Notes: generated from the sequence alone by a model not told the origin. Shown: positions 40,211 through 50,947, counted from the stretch's first letter. The stretch: DNA of 64,000 nt from Psychrobacter sp. BI730 (GCF_013414195.1 NZ_JAATTV010000013.1:1-64000); one strand, 5' to 3'. Numbers and translations: made by a program.

Positions 40211-42517
40211 CTAGCCAATCTCAACACTCGTCACGTTCTGAAAGCCTCTTGGCAGCTGTCCACCACGATTACCGCGAACACCCGTATAGTTAGCCAAATC
40301 ATTTGGCTTGAGTGTCACATGGCGTTTGCCAGCAGTGATGACAAGGCTGTCTTGCTGACTAAGTGGTGTGATAGCGAGTACCTCTTCACCGTCTTTCAAC
40401 TTAATAAGTTTGTTCCCTTTACCGCGAGCCTGTTCAGGCAAATCATCAAGAGCAAATATCAGTAGATACCCTGCATTGGTCGCGACAGCAACATGATCAG
40501 GTGTCACACGCACATTGCTATTTTCACCTTCGGTATTAGCGGCCGTCTCTACTGGCGCATCGATACGTGCAACAGGGAGCAGTCGACTGTCAGTTGCTAG
40601 GTTAATGACGTTTTTACCAGCTTTTTGATTGCTATCGAGGTTGCCAATGGTATTGATAAAACCATAACCTGCTGAGCTGGCAAGGATAATGCGTTGATCG
40701 TTATCACCCGTTAGTAGCTGCTCAAAGCTAGCGCCTGCTGGCGGCTTTAATACGCTAGTCAATGGATCACCTTGACCACGTGCAGACGCTAAGTTGTGCG
40801 CATCGATACTATAGCTGCGTCCCGTACTATCGAGTACGTAAATCCTTTCGTTTGATTTGCCGCGCACGTGCGCTTGATAGCTGTCACCTGAGCGGTAACT
40901 CATACCAGCAGCATCGACATCATGGCCCTTGGCGGCACGAATCCAACCCGCTTTTGATAAGATGGCAGTGACGGGCTCACTCGGTACGAGGTCTGACTCT
41001 TTTAGTGCCTGAGCTTCTTCGCGTTCTGCCAATGGTGATACACGCTCATTACCGTGTTCTTTCATATCGGCGGTAAGCTCATCGATCATCAGATTGGTTA
41101 GACTGTCTGGATTGTCTAAGTATTCTTGAATGATGGCACGTTCGGCAGCAAGTTCATCTTGCTCGCGGCGCAGCTCAATCTCTTCTAATTTTGCCAACTG
41201 ACGCAAACGAATATCCAAGATAGCATTGGCTTGAATGTCAGTCAGGTCATAATCCTGCATCAAGGTCGCTTTTGGATCATCCTCTTCACGAATGATGCGA
41301 ATCACTTCATCGATATTCAGATAAGCAATCAGTAAACCCGCCAAAATATGCAAGCGTTTATCGATTTTATCGAGGCGATATTGCAAGCGGCGTGTGACTA
41401 CTGAACGGCGACAGATTAACCATTCTTCCAAGACTTCTTTTAAGTTTTTCACCTGCGGCTTACCATTTAAGCCAATCATATTCATATTGACGCGGTAATT
41501 GCTTTCTAGGTCAGTACTAGCAAACAGATGGCTCATGACGCGTTCGACATTGACTCGCGTTGAGCGCAACTCAAGGACAATACGACAAGCGTTTTCGTGA
41601 TCTGATTCATCATGAATATCCGTCACCCAAGGCAGCTTCTTATCAGTCATAAGCTTAGCAATTTGCTCTTGGATTTTGTTGCCCGAGACTTGGTAAGGAA
41701 GCGCGTCAATGATGACGAGATTTTTTTCTTTAGGGTCAACATGAAAGGTGGCACGCATCTTATAACTGCCGCGTCCAGTCTCGTACATCGCTTGCAAATC
41801 TTTTTTGCTAGTGATGATTTCCGCTGGCGTTGGCAGATCAGGTGCTGGTATTGATTGGGTAAGCTGCTTAACCGATAGCTCTGGGTTTTTGAGCAAACGA
41901 ATGGCCGCGCGTACCACTTCATTAAGGTTATGCGGCGGAATATCGGTTGCCATACCGACTGCGATACCTGTTGTACCGTTTAATAAGATATTAGGTAAGC
42001 GGGCAGGTAGGGTCGTTGGCTCTTGCATCGTGCCATCGAAGTTATCTTGCCAGTCGACCGTACCTTGACCCAATTCTGCGAGCAACGTATTGGCATAAGC
42101 CGACATTTTAGCTTCGGTATAACGCATCGCGGCAAAGGATTTCGGATCATCTGGGCTACCCCAGTTACCTTGACCAGTGATAAGCGGATAGCGATAACTG
42201 AACGGTTGAGCCATCAGTACCATGGCCTCATAACAAGCGCTGTCACCATGCGGATGGTATTTACCCAATACATCACCGACCGTACGCGCGGATTTCTTGG
42301 CCTTAGCAGAGGACTTTAGCCCAAGCTCGCTCATGGCATAGACGATGCGACGTTGGACAGGTTTTAGACCGTCAGCGATATTTGGCAACGCCCGATCCAT
42401 GATGACGTACATGGCATAGTTGAGATAGGCCTGCTCAGTGAACTCTGCGACTGAACGAGTATCCATCGGCTCATTGGGAATAATTGGGGCGATCGTATGA
42501 TCAATAACATCAGACAT
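40211..42517 (-). CDS. parC: DNA topoisomerase IV subunit A
   Basis: ParC cuts and rejoins DNA in the ParC2E2 enzyme that decatenates daughter chromosomes. The 768-residue length fits. The quinolone-determining region reads [20 protein letters not shown], with Ser and Glu at the positions equivalent to E. coli S80 and E84, the sensitive type. The catalytic Tyr is in [12 protein letters not shown]. The C-terminal part carries the beta-pinwheel blades. parE is not adjacent. The ribosome-binding site is weak. Confidence 0.97.
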   Translation of the reverse strand: MSDVIDHTIAPIIPNEPMDTRSVAEFTEQAYLNYAMYVIMDRALPNIADGLKPVQRRIVYAMSELGLKSSAKAKKSARTVGDVLGKYHPHGDSACYEAMVLMAQPFSYRYPLITGQGNWGSPDDPKSFAAMRYTEAKMSAYANTLLAELGQGTVDWQDNFDGTMQEPTTLPARLPNILLNGTTGIAVGMATDIPPHNLNEVVRAAIRLLKNPELSVKQLTQSIPAPDLPTPAEIITSKKDLQAMYETGRGSYKMRATFHVDPKEKNLVIIDALPYQVSGNKIQEQIAKLMTDKKLPWVTDIHDESDHENACRIVLELRSTRVNVERVMSHLFASTDLESNYRVNMNMIGLNGKPQVKNLKEVLEEWLICRRSVVTRRLQYRLDKIDKRLHILAGLLIAYLNIDEVIRIIREEDDPKATLMQDYDLTDIQANAILDIRLRQLAKLEEIELRREQDELAAERAIIQEYLDNPDSLTNLMIDELTADMKEHGNERVSPLAEREEAQALKESDLVPSEPVTAILSKAGWIRAAKGHDVDAAGMSYRSGDSYQAHVRGKSNERIYVLDSTGRSYSIDAHNLASARGQGDPLTSVLKPPAGASFEQLLTGDNDQRIILASSAGYGFINTIGNLDSNQKAGKNVINLATDSRLLPVARIDAPVETAANTEGENSNVRVTPDHVAVATNAGYLLIFALDDLPEQARGKGNKLIKLKDGEEVLAITPLSQQDSLVITAGKRHVTLKPNDLANYTGVRGNRGGQLPRGFQNVTSVEIG

Positions 42518-42974
42518 AAAATAGGATTCACTTATCAGTTTTAATAGGTATAGATAATTGGTTCAAGCATACAAATAGGATAGTGCTATCGTAAAGGATA
42601 TTGCACCAATTAAAAAGACGTATGTCAGAATATACGACATCTCGTGACGTGCTTAAAACAAGCGCTTATAAAGGCCTTTTATAGTATGGTGATTCATAGC
42701 TTTTATAGATCAAGTTAAGTATAGTAAATCTAATATTTGTTTTTTATAGGGTTAATAAATATCTTAATATTTAATCGTTTTTATTTAGGATGTTTTATCT
42801 ACTATTAGTCTAAAGAAAGTAGGTACAGAATAGCTTTAATGCAAAATTAACAACTGAAAGTATGACAGCTAATAGACTAAATAAGACGGCTGCTTTGCCT
42901 ATTTAAATAGCACTAACCATATATTGACACGGACAAGTCGCTACTGAATTATCTTACAATAAGGAATTTCTGTT
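42518..42974. other. Divergent intergenic region parC / VWA lipoprotein
   Basis: 457 bp of AT-rich DNA with no credible gene. It should hold the parC promoter (minus) and the promoter of the VWA gene (plus). No repeat or strong paired promoter boxes were noticed. Confidence 0.4.
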
Positions 42975-44768
42975 ATGTCATGTGACCCTTTATCTCAAGT
43001 TTCTGCCTCTACAATGCTAAAAAACGAAAGTAAGCACCTAGGGAAAAACGCTACTAGAAATGTACTATTGATTACTGCTATAACCAGTCTAGGATTGACA
43101 GCCTGTAGCCCTTCACAAATGAGCAAAACGCTACCAGCCGAGACAAGCAGCACAGTCAATCAAGATGCAGCAGTGGTGTCAGAGTCTATCATGGCGTCAC
43201 CCAGTGTTAAGCCCTCAGTCATCAGCCAACAGATGATGATACGTTCTGCGGCGCAGACAGGTATCGTACGCCCATTACCGAGCATCATAGTCACGCCAGA
43301 GGCAAAAGACAACTATCAAAAAAACGCAGCCAATCCTGTACATCGAACTACGGATATGGCGGTATCCACTTTGTCTATCGATACCGATACGGGCAGCTAC
43401 GCCAATGTGCGCCGCTATTTAAACGAGGGTCAACTACCACCTGTTAATGCCGTACGGGTCGAGGAATTGATTAATTATTTTAACTATCAATTTGATGATG
43501 GCAAACGCTTAGGTAGTGCCCCATTTGTTGTATCAACTGAGGTAGTGGACTCGCCTTGGGATAGAGCAGATCAGGATAACAAAATCGTCAAAGTCGGTAT
43601 CAAAGCCGTTGATAGTAGCTGGTCACAAAAAACAGATAAGCAGTCTATGCCACCTGCCAATCTCGTATTTTTAGTAGATGTGTCAGGCTCTATGTCGTCG
43701 CGCGATAAGCTGCCATTGGCACAGTCATCGCTTAAGCTGTTGACAGAGCAAATGCGTGCCCAAGACAGCATCAGTATCGTGACCTATTCAGGTAGTACTA
43801 GTGTGGCATTGCCTGCGACCAGTGGTGACCAAAAAGCAAAAATATTGGCTGTAATCGAGGGATTAAATGCCTCAGGCTCAACCAACGGGGAAGACGCTCT
43901 TAAATTGGCCTACAGGCAAGCTGAGCAAGGACTAAAAAAGAATGGTATCAATCGAATCATGATGTTAACGGATGGCGATTTTAATGTCGGTATTAGTGAT
44001 GTCGATGATATGCTGGATTTGGTCAAAGCCAATCGCGATCGCGGTATTTCTTTGTCTACCGTTGGCTTTGGTCGCGGCAACCTTAATGATCACATGATGG
44101 AACAGATGGCGGACAACGGCAATGGTAATTACAGCTATATTGACAGCTTAACTGAAGCGAAAAAAGTCTTTGGCGATGAATTAGCCGCGACATTCAACAC
44201 CGTTGCCAAGGATGTAAAAGTCCAAGTTGAATTTAATCCTGATGTGGTGAGTGAGTGGCGCTTAATTGGTTATGAAAATCGCGTACTGGCTGAAGAAGAC
44301 TTCAATAATGACAAAGTTGATGCAGGTGAGCTTGGGGCAGGTAAGGCAGTTATTGCTTTGTTTGAGGTAACTCCAAAAGGACAAAAAGGGTTATATAGCG
44401 ATCGCCGTTATGCTGCTAGCAATGCCAGTATTAGTTGGAATAATAAACAGAACTCTAATGAGCTTGGCTATCTAAAAATTCGTTATAAAGCACCGACAGG
44501 TGGTAGCTCTAAACTCGTTAGCCAACCTATTAATAAAGCTAGCCACGCTTTAAACAAAGCCAGTATCGATACTCAGTTTGCGATGGCAGTAGCAGGGTTC
44601 GGTCAACGCTTGACTCAAAGCAATTATATTAATGACTGGCAGTACAGTGATAGCACTAAGCTTGCCAAAAGTAGTATCGCAGATAGACCGAGTAGCGATA
44701 CTGATGGTACTCGTCGCAACTTTGTGACGTTGACTGAGCTGGCGAGTGCGCTAAAAAATAGCCAATAG
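42975..44768 (+). CDS. VWA-domain lipoprotein, YfbK family
   Basis: A 597-residue envelope protein. The lipobox LGLTAC puts the lipidated Cys at residue 44, after an unusually long 28-residue polar N-tail. A conserved pre-domain (about 130-190) has the stretch STLSIDTDTGSYANVRRYLN. The von Willebrand A domain follows with a complete MIDAS DVSGSM (235-240). The C-terminal part (from about 410) with YGYLKIRYKAP-like sequence ELGYLKIRYKAP is the DUF3520 type. E. coli YfbK is the nearest familiar relative. The function is unknown; metal-dependent protein binding at the periplasmic side is likely. AAGGAA precedes the ATG. Confidence 0.88.
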   Translation: MSCDPLSQVSASTMLKNESKHLGKNATRNVLLITAITSLGLTACSPSQMSKTLPAETSSTVNQDAAVVSESIMASPSVKPSVISQQMMIRSAAQTGIVRPLPSIIVTPEAKDNYQKNAANPVHRTTDMAVSTLSIDTDTGSYANVRRYLNEGQLPPVNAVRVEELINYFNYQFDDGKRLGSAPFVVSTEVVDSPWDRADQDNKIVKVGIKAVDSSWSQKTDKQSMPPANLVFLVDVSGSMSSRDKLPLAQSSLKLLTEQMRAQDSISIVTYSGSTSVALPATSGDQKAKILAVIEGLNASGSTNGEDALKLAYRQAEQGLKKNGINRIMMLTDGDFNVGISDVDDMLDLVKANRDRGISLSTVGFGRGNLNDHMMEQMADNGNGNYSYIDSLTEAKKVFGDELAATFNTVAKDVKVQVEFNPDVVSEWRLIGYENRVLAEEDFNNDKVDAGELGAGKAVIALFEVTPKGQKGLYSDRRYAASNASISWNNKQNSNELGYLKIRYKAPTGGSSKLVSQPINKASHALNKASIDTQFAMAVAGFGQRLTQSNYINDWQYSDSTKLAKSSIADRPSSDTDGTRRNFVTLTELASALKNSQ

Positions 44769-45121
44769 TGAACAGATATCGTGTCGGGATAGTCATTATG
44801 AAGCAGAAGTCAAGGGTCATATTTTCTAATGGTATGACTGAGATTTTTAGTCTAATATATTGATATTTATAGGGATATTTAGCGTCAAGCCTATTTGAGA
44901 ACTGGTATAGCAATCTTTTGTATTGAGTACTATGTATAAAGTGTGTATGTTAATGAACAAAGGGCTATTTACCGCTATATTGTTCGCTCAGCACTATACA
45001 AATATGTCGCAGCCTTGCTTTTCATCATAGTGATAGGCACGACTCTGACGTTTTGTATATTTATCACACTGTGATTGGCGTGGGTTGACGGTAATGTATT
45101 ATTACTAGGAGAGAAAAGATT
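44769..45121 (+). other. Intergenic region before the first fadD-type gene
   Basis: 353 bp without a credible gene or a clear terminator for the VWA gene. It ends in an AGGAGAG ribosome-binding site. Nothing else was seen. Confidence 0.4.
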
Positions 45122-46849
45122 ATGGAAAATCAAGGAAACTTAACCCGTCGTGACGATAAAGTTTGGCTAAAAACCTATGAAAAGCTTGGCATGACTTATG
45201 ATATCGATATGCCAGCTGATAACACTTCGCTTATTGATATCTTTGAGCAAAGTTTTGCTAAATATGGCAGTAAGACCGCTTATGTCTGTATGGGCGCTAG
45301 TATTACTTTTAAAGAAGTTGATGAGCAAAGCAAGCAAGTCGCTGTTTATTTGCAGTCGCTTGGCTTGACCAAAGGCGATAAAGTCGCAGTCATGATGCCA
45401 AACATTTTGCAACTGCCAGTATCTGTCATTGGTGTCTTGCGTGCAGGTTTGACCCTGGTCAACGTCAACCCTTTATACACCACCAAAGAGCTTGAGCATC
45501 AACTTACAGATTCTGATGCCAAAGCACTAATCATGGTCGAAAACTTCGCTAAAACTTATCAAGATATCGGCCGTGATGTGGTTGATAATGTCGTCATCAC
45601 TGGTATGGGCGACATGATGGGTACGCTCAAAGGCTTTATGGTCAATACTGTCGTACGCCATGTCAAAAAGATGGTACCTGATTATAGTATCGCTAAAAGC
45701 ATCAGCTTTAAGAACATGCTGAAAAAAAGTCCTGCGCGTAAATACAAGCGTCCTAATGACATTATGCTCAATGATGTTGCTGTCCTACAATACACAGGTG
45801 GTACAACAGGCGTGGCTAAAGGCGCGATGCTCACGCACAAAAACCTCATTGCCAACTTAGTACAGAGCAACACCTTCTTAGGTAGTGCTTTTGATGAGTT
45901 CGATGCCAAAGGCGAGCAGGCTGTTATTCTGACCGCCCTGCCGCTATACCATATTTTCTCGTTTACCGTTTGCGGTATGTTTGGGATCTATCGTGGCTGC
46001 GTCTGCTTACTAGTGCCAAACCCTCGCGACCTTGATAGCTTAATGAAAGCATATAAAGGCAATCCACCCGCCTTCTTCCCAGCGGTCAACACCTTGTTCA
46101 ATGCACTGGCTAACAACGAAGAGTTTAAAGCCATGGATCATAGCAAGTTGCAGATGTCGATGGGCGGCGGTATGGCAGTTGTGAGCGCTACCGCTGAGAA
46201 ATGGCGCGAAATCACGGGCAACATTATCCTACAAGGTTATGGCTTGTCTGAGACGTCACCCGTGGCTACTGCCAATCCGCTGAGCAGCACAGAGTTTAGT
46301 GGCACCATCGGCGTTCCCATGCCAGGTACTGAAATTGCTATCATCGATGAAGAAGGCAATGAAGTCGAGATCGGCGCGCGCGGTGAGATTGGGGTTCGTG
46401 GTCCACAGGTGATGAAAGGTTACTGGCAGCGCGAAGATGCGACCAATGAAGTGATGACGCCAGATGGTTATTTTTTAACTGGTGATATCGGTATTATGGA
46501 CGAAGACGGCTATGTCACTATTGTTGATCGCAAAAAGAACATGATCTTGGTTTCAGGCTTTAATGTCTATCCAAACGAAGTCGAAGAAGTCATGTCTGGT
46601 CATCCAAAAATCTTGGAGTGCGGCGTTATCGGTATCGAAGATGAAAAGAGCGGCGAGATACCAAAGATTTTTGTTGTCCGTAACGATACAAGCTTGACCA
46701 AGCAAGAAGTATTGGATTATGCGGTAGAGAATCTCACAGGCTATAAACGTCCGCGCCATGTTGAGTTTATCGATGAGTTGCCAAAATCAAACGTCGGCAA
46801 AATCTTACATAAAGACTTACGCGTACTCGAAGAAAAGAACCACGGTTAA
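45122..46849 (+). CDS. fadD: Long-chain fatty acid-CoA ligase, FadD-type (copy 1)
   Basis: A 575-residue ANL-family enzyme that activates fatty acids to acyl-CoA via an acyl-adenylate. The P-loop-like motif is YTGGTTGVAKGAML (224-237). A second motif is QGYGLSETSPV, and the C-terminal lid has GDIGIMDEDGYVTIVDRKK with the hinge DRKK and the catalytic Lys in LPKSNVGKILHKDL. Close similarity to E. coli FadD (LTGFNVYPNEIE-like block: SGFNVYPNEVEEVM) supports the call. AGGAGAG is 7 nt before the ATG. A close paralogue lies downstream, after its own terminator. Confidence 0.93.
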   Translation: MENQGNLTRRDDKVWLKTYEKLGMTYDIDMPADNTSLIDIFEQSFAKYGSKTAYVCMGASITFKEVDEQSKQVAVYLQSLGLTKGDKVAVMMPNILQLPVSVIGVLRAGLTLVNVNPLYTTKELEHQLTDSDAKALIMVENFAKTYQDIGRDVVDNVVITGMGDMMGTLKGFMVNTVVRHVKKMVPDYSIAKSISFKNMLKKSPARKYKRPNDIMLNDVAVLQYTGGTTGVAKGAMLTHKNLIANLVQSNTFLGSAFDEFDAKGEQAVILTALPLYHIFSFTVCGMFGIYRGCVCLLVPNPRDLDSLMKAYKGNPPAFFPAVNTLFNALANNEEFKAMDHSKLQMSMGGGMAVVSATAEKWREITGNIILQGYGLSETSPVATANPLSSTEFSGTIGVPMPGTEIAIIDEEGNEVEIGARGEIGVRGPQVMKGYWQREDATNEVMTPDGYFLTGDIGIMDEDGYVTIVDRKKNMILVSGFNVYPNEVEEVMSGHPKILECGVIGIEDEKSGEIPKIFVVRNDTSLTKQEVLDYAVENLTGYKRPRHVEFIDELPKSNVGKILHKDLRVLEEKNHG

Positions 46850-46957
46850 TTTGCTGATACACGCACCTAGATAGTTGTTTGATAGATGTGTGTATTAACC
46901 AAAGACACATGTGAAAGTGTCGCTCGATTAGATACTGTAGTAACTAAAGTAGTAACC

Positions 46958-46999
46958 AAAAATGATAAGGCTGCAACCATGCTGTCTTATCATTTTTTT
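46958..46999 (+). terminator. Terminator after fadD copy 1
   Basis: A 12-bp stem AAAAATGATAAG/CTTATCATTTTT (46958-46969 with 46986-46997) with a 16-nt loop and a T run to 46999. Confidence 0.88.
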
Positions 47000-47033
47000 G
47001 TCTTTATCGCTTTTTTTTGTCTTTATCGCTTTT
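46996..47033 (+). repeat. Two tandem 19-bp repeats
   Basis: TTTTGTCTTTATCGCTTTT occurs at 46996-47014 and again at 47015-47033 without mismatch. It starts in the T run of the terminator. It looks like slippage and has no clear role. Confidence 0.9.
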
Positions 47034-47377
47034 GACATTTGCGGATGACAGCCACTATTAATAGAGAATATCTATTAAAACTGCTATAGTGCCCATCGAC
47101 GTATTTTTGTTTTTGTCCAAAAAATCGTACTGGTTTTGCTCAAGGTAACAGGCGAAATCATGGTAGTAAATATCGTTTTCGACTTGGTCGTGCTGAGTGG
47201 TAGTATTATTTATCATAGACCCAGTAACACACTTTAATTTGCAAAGCTTATGAATGACAAACCCGATCATACTTATCTATTTCTTATTCATAAGCTTCTG
47301 CTGTCAGCGATAATCATAAAAAATGGTGTTTCCATTAGCATATTCAATGTTTTTAACAGTAACATTTAGGGAAAATT
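47034..47377 (+). other. Intergenic region before the second fadD-type gene
   Basis: 344 bp without a credible gene. A minus-strand open frame at 47058-47270 has unconvincing composition. No clear promoter was recognised. Confidence 0.4.
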
Positions 47378-49177
47378 ATGACGGATAATTTTAATAAAAA
47401 AACGACAGATAATAGCGCTGCAACTGACGATAAAGCCAATACTACCAACGATGTCTATCAAAGCAACGCGTTTCCTACTATGCCGACCATCGACAGTGAT
47501 AGTCCGTGGCTGAGCGCTTATGAGCGCTATAGCATCGATGCTACTATCGAGATGCCAGAAGACAATACCTCTTTACTGGATGTGTTCGAGCGTAATTTTA
47601 GCCGTTATGGCCAAAAACCTGCCTATATCTGCATGGGCTCATCGATTACTTTTAAGCAATTAGATCTATATAGCCGACAGATTGCTAGCTATTTGCAGTC
47701 AATAGGACTGGTCGCAGGCGATAAAGTTGGGGTAATGATGCCCAACGTCTTGCAGTATCCAGTGGTCGCTTTGGGTATCATTCGCGCAGGGATGGTCTTG
47801 GTCAATGTAAACCCTCTATACACCAGCCGTGAGCTGTCACATCAGTTGCATGACAGTGGTGCGAAAGCGCTATTTATCGTTGAAAACTTTGCCAAGACCT
47901 ATCAAGAGGCCGAAGACAAAGGTCAGGTAGAGCATGTAGTCGTGTGTACCATTGGTGATATGCTAGGTACGATTAAAGGAGCCGTGGTCAACCTCGTGGC
48001 TCGTCATGTCAAAAAGATGATTCCTGCTTATAGCATACCGAATAGCGTGAGTTTCAAGCATGCTCTGAATGCTGAATCAGCCAGTAAGTACCAGCGCCCT
48101 GAGTTGAACTTAAGCGATGTGGCGCTACTGCAATATACTGGTGGTACGACAGGAGTAGCGAAAGGCGCGATGCTGTCTCACGGCAATTTAGTCGCCAACA
48201 TGCTACAGGTCAGTGCGCTGATGAACAGTGCATTTGATGATGATATAGATGGTAGAGATGTGATTTTGACCGCACTGCCGCTATATCATGTATTCTCATT
48301 TATGGTCTGCGGTATGTGTAGCATGTACCAAGGCTATGCCTCGCTACTCATTCCGAATCCGCGCGATCTTGATGGTCTTATCAAAGAGATGGCCAAGTAT
48401 AAGCCGGCGTTTATCCCTGCCGTGAATACTTTGTTTAACGGCTTAGTACACAAAGATAACTTTGCTGATTTGGACTTTTCTAATCTAAAAGCGTCTATCG
48501 GCGGCGGTATGTCAGTATTGCCTAGCGTAGCGAAAGAATGGCATAAAATCACTGGTCTGCCTATCGTTGAAGGTTATGGCTTGTCTGAGACTTCACCCGT
48601 GGTGGCTTTCAATCCGATGACTATTGCGGAATTTACCGGAAAAATCGGTATTCCTGCGCCTAGTACCGATATCGTACTCATTGATGATGACGAAAATATA
48701 GTAGCCATGGGCGATCGTGGTGAAATCTGCGTAAAAGGTCCACAGGTCATGATTGGTTACCAGAATCGTCCGAAAGAAACTGCTGAATCCTTTACGGCTA
48801 GTGGTTACTTAAAAACTGGCGATATCGGCATTATGGATGAAAAAGGCTTTATCAAAATTGTCGATCGCAAAAAAGATATGATTTTAGTCTCTGGTTTCAA
48901 CGTTTATCCCAACGAAATTGAAGAGGCGATGAGTGAGCATCCAGCAGTCGTAGAATGCGGTGCTATTGGTGTACCAAATGATGATCGCGGCGAAGAGCCA
49001 AAACTGTTTGTGGTCAAAAAAGGCGACGTGACTGAAAAAGAGCTACTAGAATATGGCAAAAAACAACTGACTGGCTATAAGCGCCCACGTCATATACAGT
49101 TCGTTGACGAATTACCAAAGTCGAACGTTGGCAAAATCCTACGTAAGGAATTGCGTAAGATGGAAGGGTTAGAATAG
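47378..49177 (+). CDS. Long-chain fatty acid-CoA ligase, FadD-type (copy 2)
   Basis: A 599-residue paralogue of the preceding ligase, with the same blocks: YTGGTTGVAKGAML (253-266), EGYGLSETSPVVAFNP, DRKKDMILVSGFNVYPNE and LPKSNVGKILRKELR. It has an extra hydrophilic N-tail of about 30 residues rich in Asn/Thr/Asp. The differences in the substrate-binding half suggest a different chain-length or substrate preference, as for Pseudomonas FadD1/FadD2, but this is inference. It is followed by a terminator at 49281-49321. Confidence 0.9.
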   Translation: MTDNFNKKTTDNSAATDDKANTTNDVYQSNAFPTMPTIDSDSPWLSAYERYSIDATIEMPEDNTSLLDVFERNFSRYGQKPAYICMGSSITFKQLDLYSRQIASYLQSIGLVAGDKVGVMMPNVLQYPVVALGIIRAGMVLVNVNPLYTSRELSHQLHDSGAKALFIVENFAKTYQEAEDKGQVEHVVVCTIGDMLGTIKGAVVNLVARHVKKMIPAYSIPNSVSFKHALNAESASKYQRPELNLSDVALLQYTGGTTGVAKGAMLSHGNLVANMLQVSALMNSAFDDDIDGRDVILTALPLYHVFSFMVCGMCSMYQGYASLLIPNPRDLDGLIKEMAKYKPAFIPAVNTLFNGLVHKDNFADLDFSNLKASIGGGMSVLPSVAKEWHKITGLPIVEGYGLSETSPVVAFNPMTIAEFTGKIGIPAPSTDIVLIDDDENIVAMGDRGEICVKGPQVMIGYQNRPKETAESFTASGYLKTGDIGIMDEKGFIKIVDRKKDMILVSGFNVYPNEIEEAMSEHPAVVECGAIGVPNDDRGEEPKLFVVKKGDVTEKELLEYGKKQLTGYKRPRHIQFVDELPKSNVGKILRKELRKMEGLE

Positions 49178-49280
49178 TTTATATCTGACATTCTATTGAT
49201 AACGGTGGCGTAATGGCAGGTGTGAATCTTGCTATTGCGCCGTTGTCACGTTAGGATATCTTAAGATTTTAGTCGACTAC

Positions 49281-49321
49281 ATACCTATCAATGTGTTTGC
49301 TAACGACTGATAGGTATTTTT
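49281..49321 (+). terminator. Terminator between fadD copy 2 and rph
   Basis: A perfect 10-bp inverted repeat ATACCTATCA/TGATAGGTAT (49281-49290 with 49308-49317), a 17-nt loop and five T. Confidence 0.8.
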
Positions 49322-49358
49322 ATGACACTGCTTTTATAACATTGTACTAGGAATTTTT

Positions 49359-50075
49359 ATGCGTATTGACAATCGTGAGCTTGACCAACTTCGCTCGATC
49401 AGCTTTGAGCGCCATTATACGAAGCATGCTGAAGGGTCAGTATTGGTAAGTTTTGGCGATACCAAAGTACTATGTACTGCCAGTGTAGAGTCTGGTGTGC
49501 CGCGCTGGCTCAAAGGTAAAGGCAAAGGTTGGATCACAGCTGAGTATGGTATGTTGCCACGTGCGACCAACACGCGCAATCAGCGTGAAGCGGCTCGCGG
49601 TAAGCAGTCAGGTCGTACGCAAGAGATTCAGCGTTTGATTGGTCGTAGCTTGCGTGCCATGATTGATCTGAGTAAGCTTGGTGAAAACACCATCTATCTA
49701 GATTGCGATGTGCTGCAAGCGGATGGTGGTACTCGTACGGCTAGTATCACTGGTGCTGCAATTGCGCTTATCGATGCGCTAGAGAGTATCCAAAAGGCCA
49801 AGAAACTCAAAGCAGATCCGCTAATCGGACTGGTTGCTGCGGTTTCTGTTGGTATGAAAGATGGCGAAGCATATCTTGATCTGAACTACGAAGAAGACTC
49901 TAGCTGCGATACCGACTTGAACGTCGTGATGACCCAAAAAGGTGAGTACATTGAGCTGCAAGGTACTGCTGAAGAAAAGCCGTTCACTCGTGCTCAAGCA
50001 GATGCTATGCTGTCATTAGCTGAAACAGGCATCGCTGAATTGATTAAAATGCAACAGACGGCGCTTGGTTGGTAG
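49359..50075 (+). CDS. rph: Ribonuclease PH
   Basis: RNase PH trims the 3' ends of tRNA precursors by phosphorolysis as a hexameric ring. The 238-residue protein has [20 protein letters not shown] at the N-terminus, [21 protein letters not shown] (residues 56-76), the phosphate-site region [14 protein letters not shown], and [19 protein letters not shown] with the catalytic Asp. The C-terminus is complete, unlike the frameshifted rph of E. coli K-12. It stands alone between terminators. Confidence 0.98.
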   Translation: MRIDNRELDQLRSISFERHYTKHAEGSVLVSFGDTKVLCTASVESGVPRWLKGKGKGWITAEYGMLPRATNTRNQREAARGKQSGRTQEIQRLIGRSLRAMIDLSKLGENTIYLDCDVLQADGGTRTASITGAAIALIDALESIQKAKKLKADPLIGLVAAVSVGMKDGEAYLDLNYEEDSSCDTDLNVVMTQKGEYIELQGTAEEKPFTRAQADAMLSLAETGIAELIKMQQTALGW

Positions 50076-50120
50076 ACTAGCGTTTAGATTCAACATACTG
50101 TCTTTGTTTTTAGTGTCAAT

Positions 50121-50153
50121 AACTGCCTGTTAGCTGCTAATAGGCAGTTTTTT
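50121..50153 (+). terminator. Terminator after rph
   Basis: A 13-bp stem with one wobble (50121-50133 with 50137-50149), a 3-nt loop and a T run to 50153. Confidence 0.92.
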
Positions 50154-50193
50154 AATAGAAAATATTCGTACATTACGTAATAGGTAACAACAC

Positions 50194-50685
50194 ATGCTAA
50201 AGCTGACTGATGATGGCGCCAAAATCACCTTACAAGGGCAAGCGAATGCTGCTGATAATGGCATGTTTTGGTTTGGTTCTGCATTATTGGTAGGGGCTGT
50301 CGCAGTCGCCATGGCGATGAGCTTGTTGCCTGAGCGTTTAGCCATCGGTGCACTTGCACTGCTTATCATTGGTAGTTTTATTTTCAATAAAAAGCGCCAA
50401 CAGCATAAGAAAGCCATGAGCGGTATGATTAGCAGCGGTACATTGTGGGTAAGGGCTGGCGAGCTGGTCCATGACAATCTAGGTAAGCGTGAGCATATTC
50501 ATTTAACGGATGGCGATAAGATAACGCTGATTGGCGAGCAATTACAGATTGTCGATAGCAGTGATGTTCGCAAATATCATATTACTGGTTTCGAGAGTGC
50601 TCAAGAAGCAAAAGCTGCTAAAGCCATCTTAGAAGGGCAGGCGCTAACGAAACGTCATGTAAATATTAAAATGAAGAGTAATTAG
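50194..50685 (+). CDS. Uncharacterised membrane protein (163 aa)
   Basis: I do not recognise this protein. It has a short N-terminal polar part, two adjacent hydrophobic segments (about residues 20-42 and 46-64) separated by a short loop with LPERLAIG, then a basic stretch KKRQQHKK and a soluble C-terminal domain (about 75-163) with alternating beta-like segments (LTDGDKITLIGEQLQIVDSS). It may display a small cytoplasmic domain, like PH-like YdbT/bPH domains, but that is a guess. The ATG has a modest AGGTAA site. Confidence 0.7.
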   Translation: MLKLTDDGAKITLQGQANAADNGMFWFGSALLVGAVAVAMAMSLLPERLAIGALALLIIGSFIFNKKRQQHKKAMSGMISSGTLWVRAGELVHDNLGKREHIHLTDGDKITLIGEQLQIVDSSDVRKYHITGFESAQEAKAAKAILEGQALTKRHVNIKMKSN

Positions 50686-50735
50686 TATTTTTTCTTAATT
50701 TCATACTCTACGAGAGCATAGCTATTATCTTCGTG

Positions 50736-50945
50736 CTATCCAATCTCTAACTCAAATGTCACTTTAAATTCCACTCGACGTGCCTCTCCAATATTGTCAT
50801 CCATCAGTATATTTATACCGTTTATCACCTGACGCAAGCGAATAGTGCTTGCAGATTTGTGCGCAAATGGTTTATAAGTAGGATTATAAAATTTATCCTT
50901 CTTATTATTGATACTGTCATTGAGATCTAGTTGACAAGGAGTTAG
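50736..50945 (-). pseudogene. Apparent remnant: 3' end of a lost gene
   Basis: On the minus strand, 69 codons are free of stops and end at TAG (50736-50738). They lack an in-frame start near their 5' end and are cut there by TGA. The translation looks protein-like: it includes KPFAHKSASTIRLRQVING and DDNIGEARRVEFKVTFELEI. The end weakly recalls the RRVE..... C-terminus of OmpA-like proteins, but I cannot assign it. It lies between two plus-strand genes, and the next gene's ribosome-binding site lies within its cut end. A chance open frame is possible. Confidence 0.4.
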
Positions 50946-50947
50946 TC

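Noticed and set aside
47058..47270. Minus-strand frame of 70 codons between the two fadD-type genes
   Set aside because: Low-complexity, Asn/Asp/Tyr-rich translation without a ribosome-binding site.
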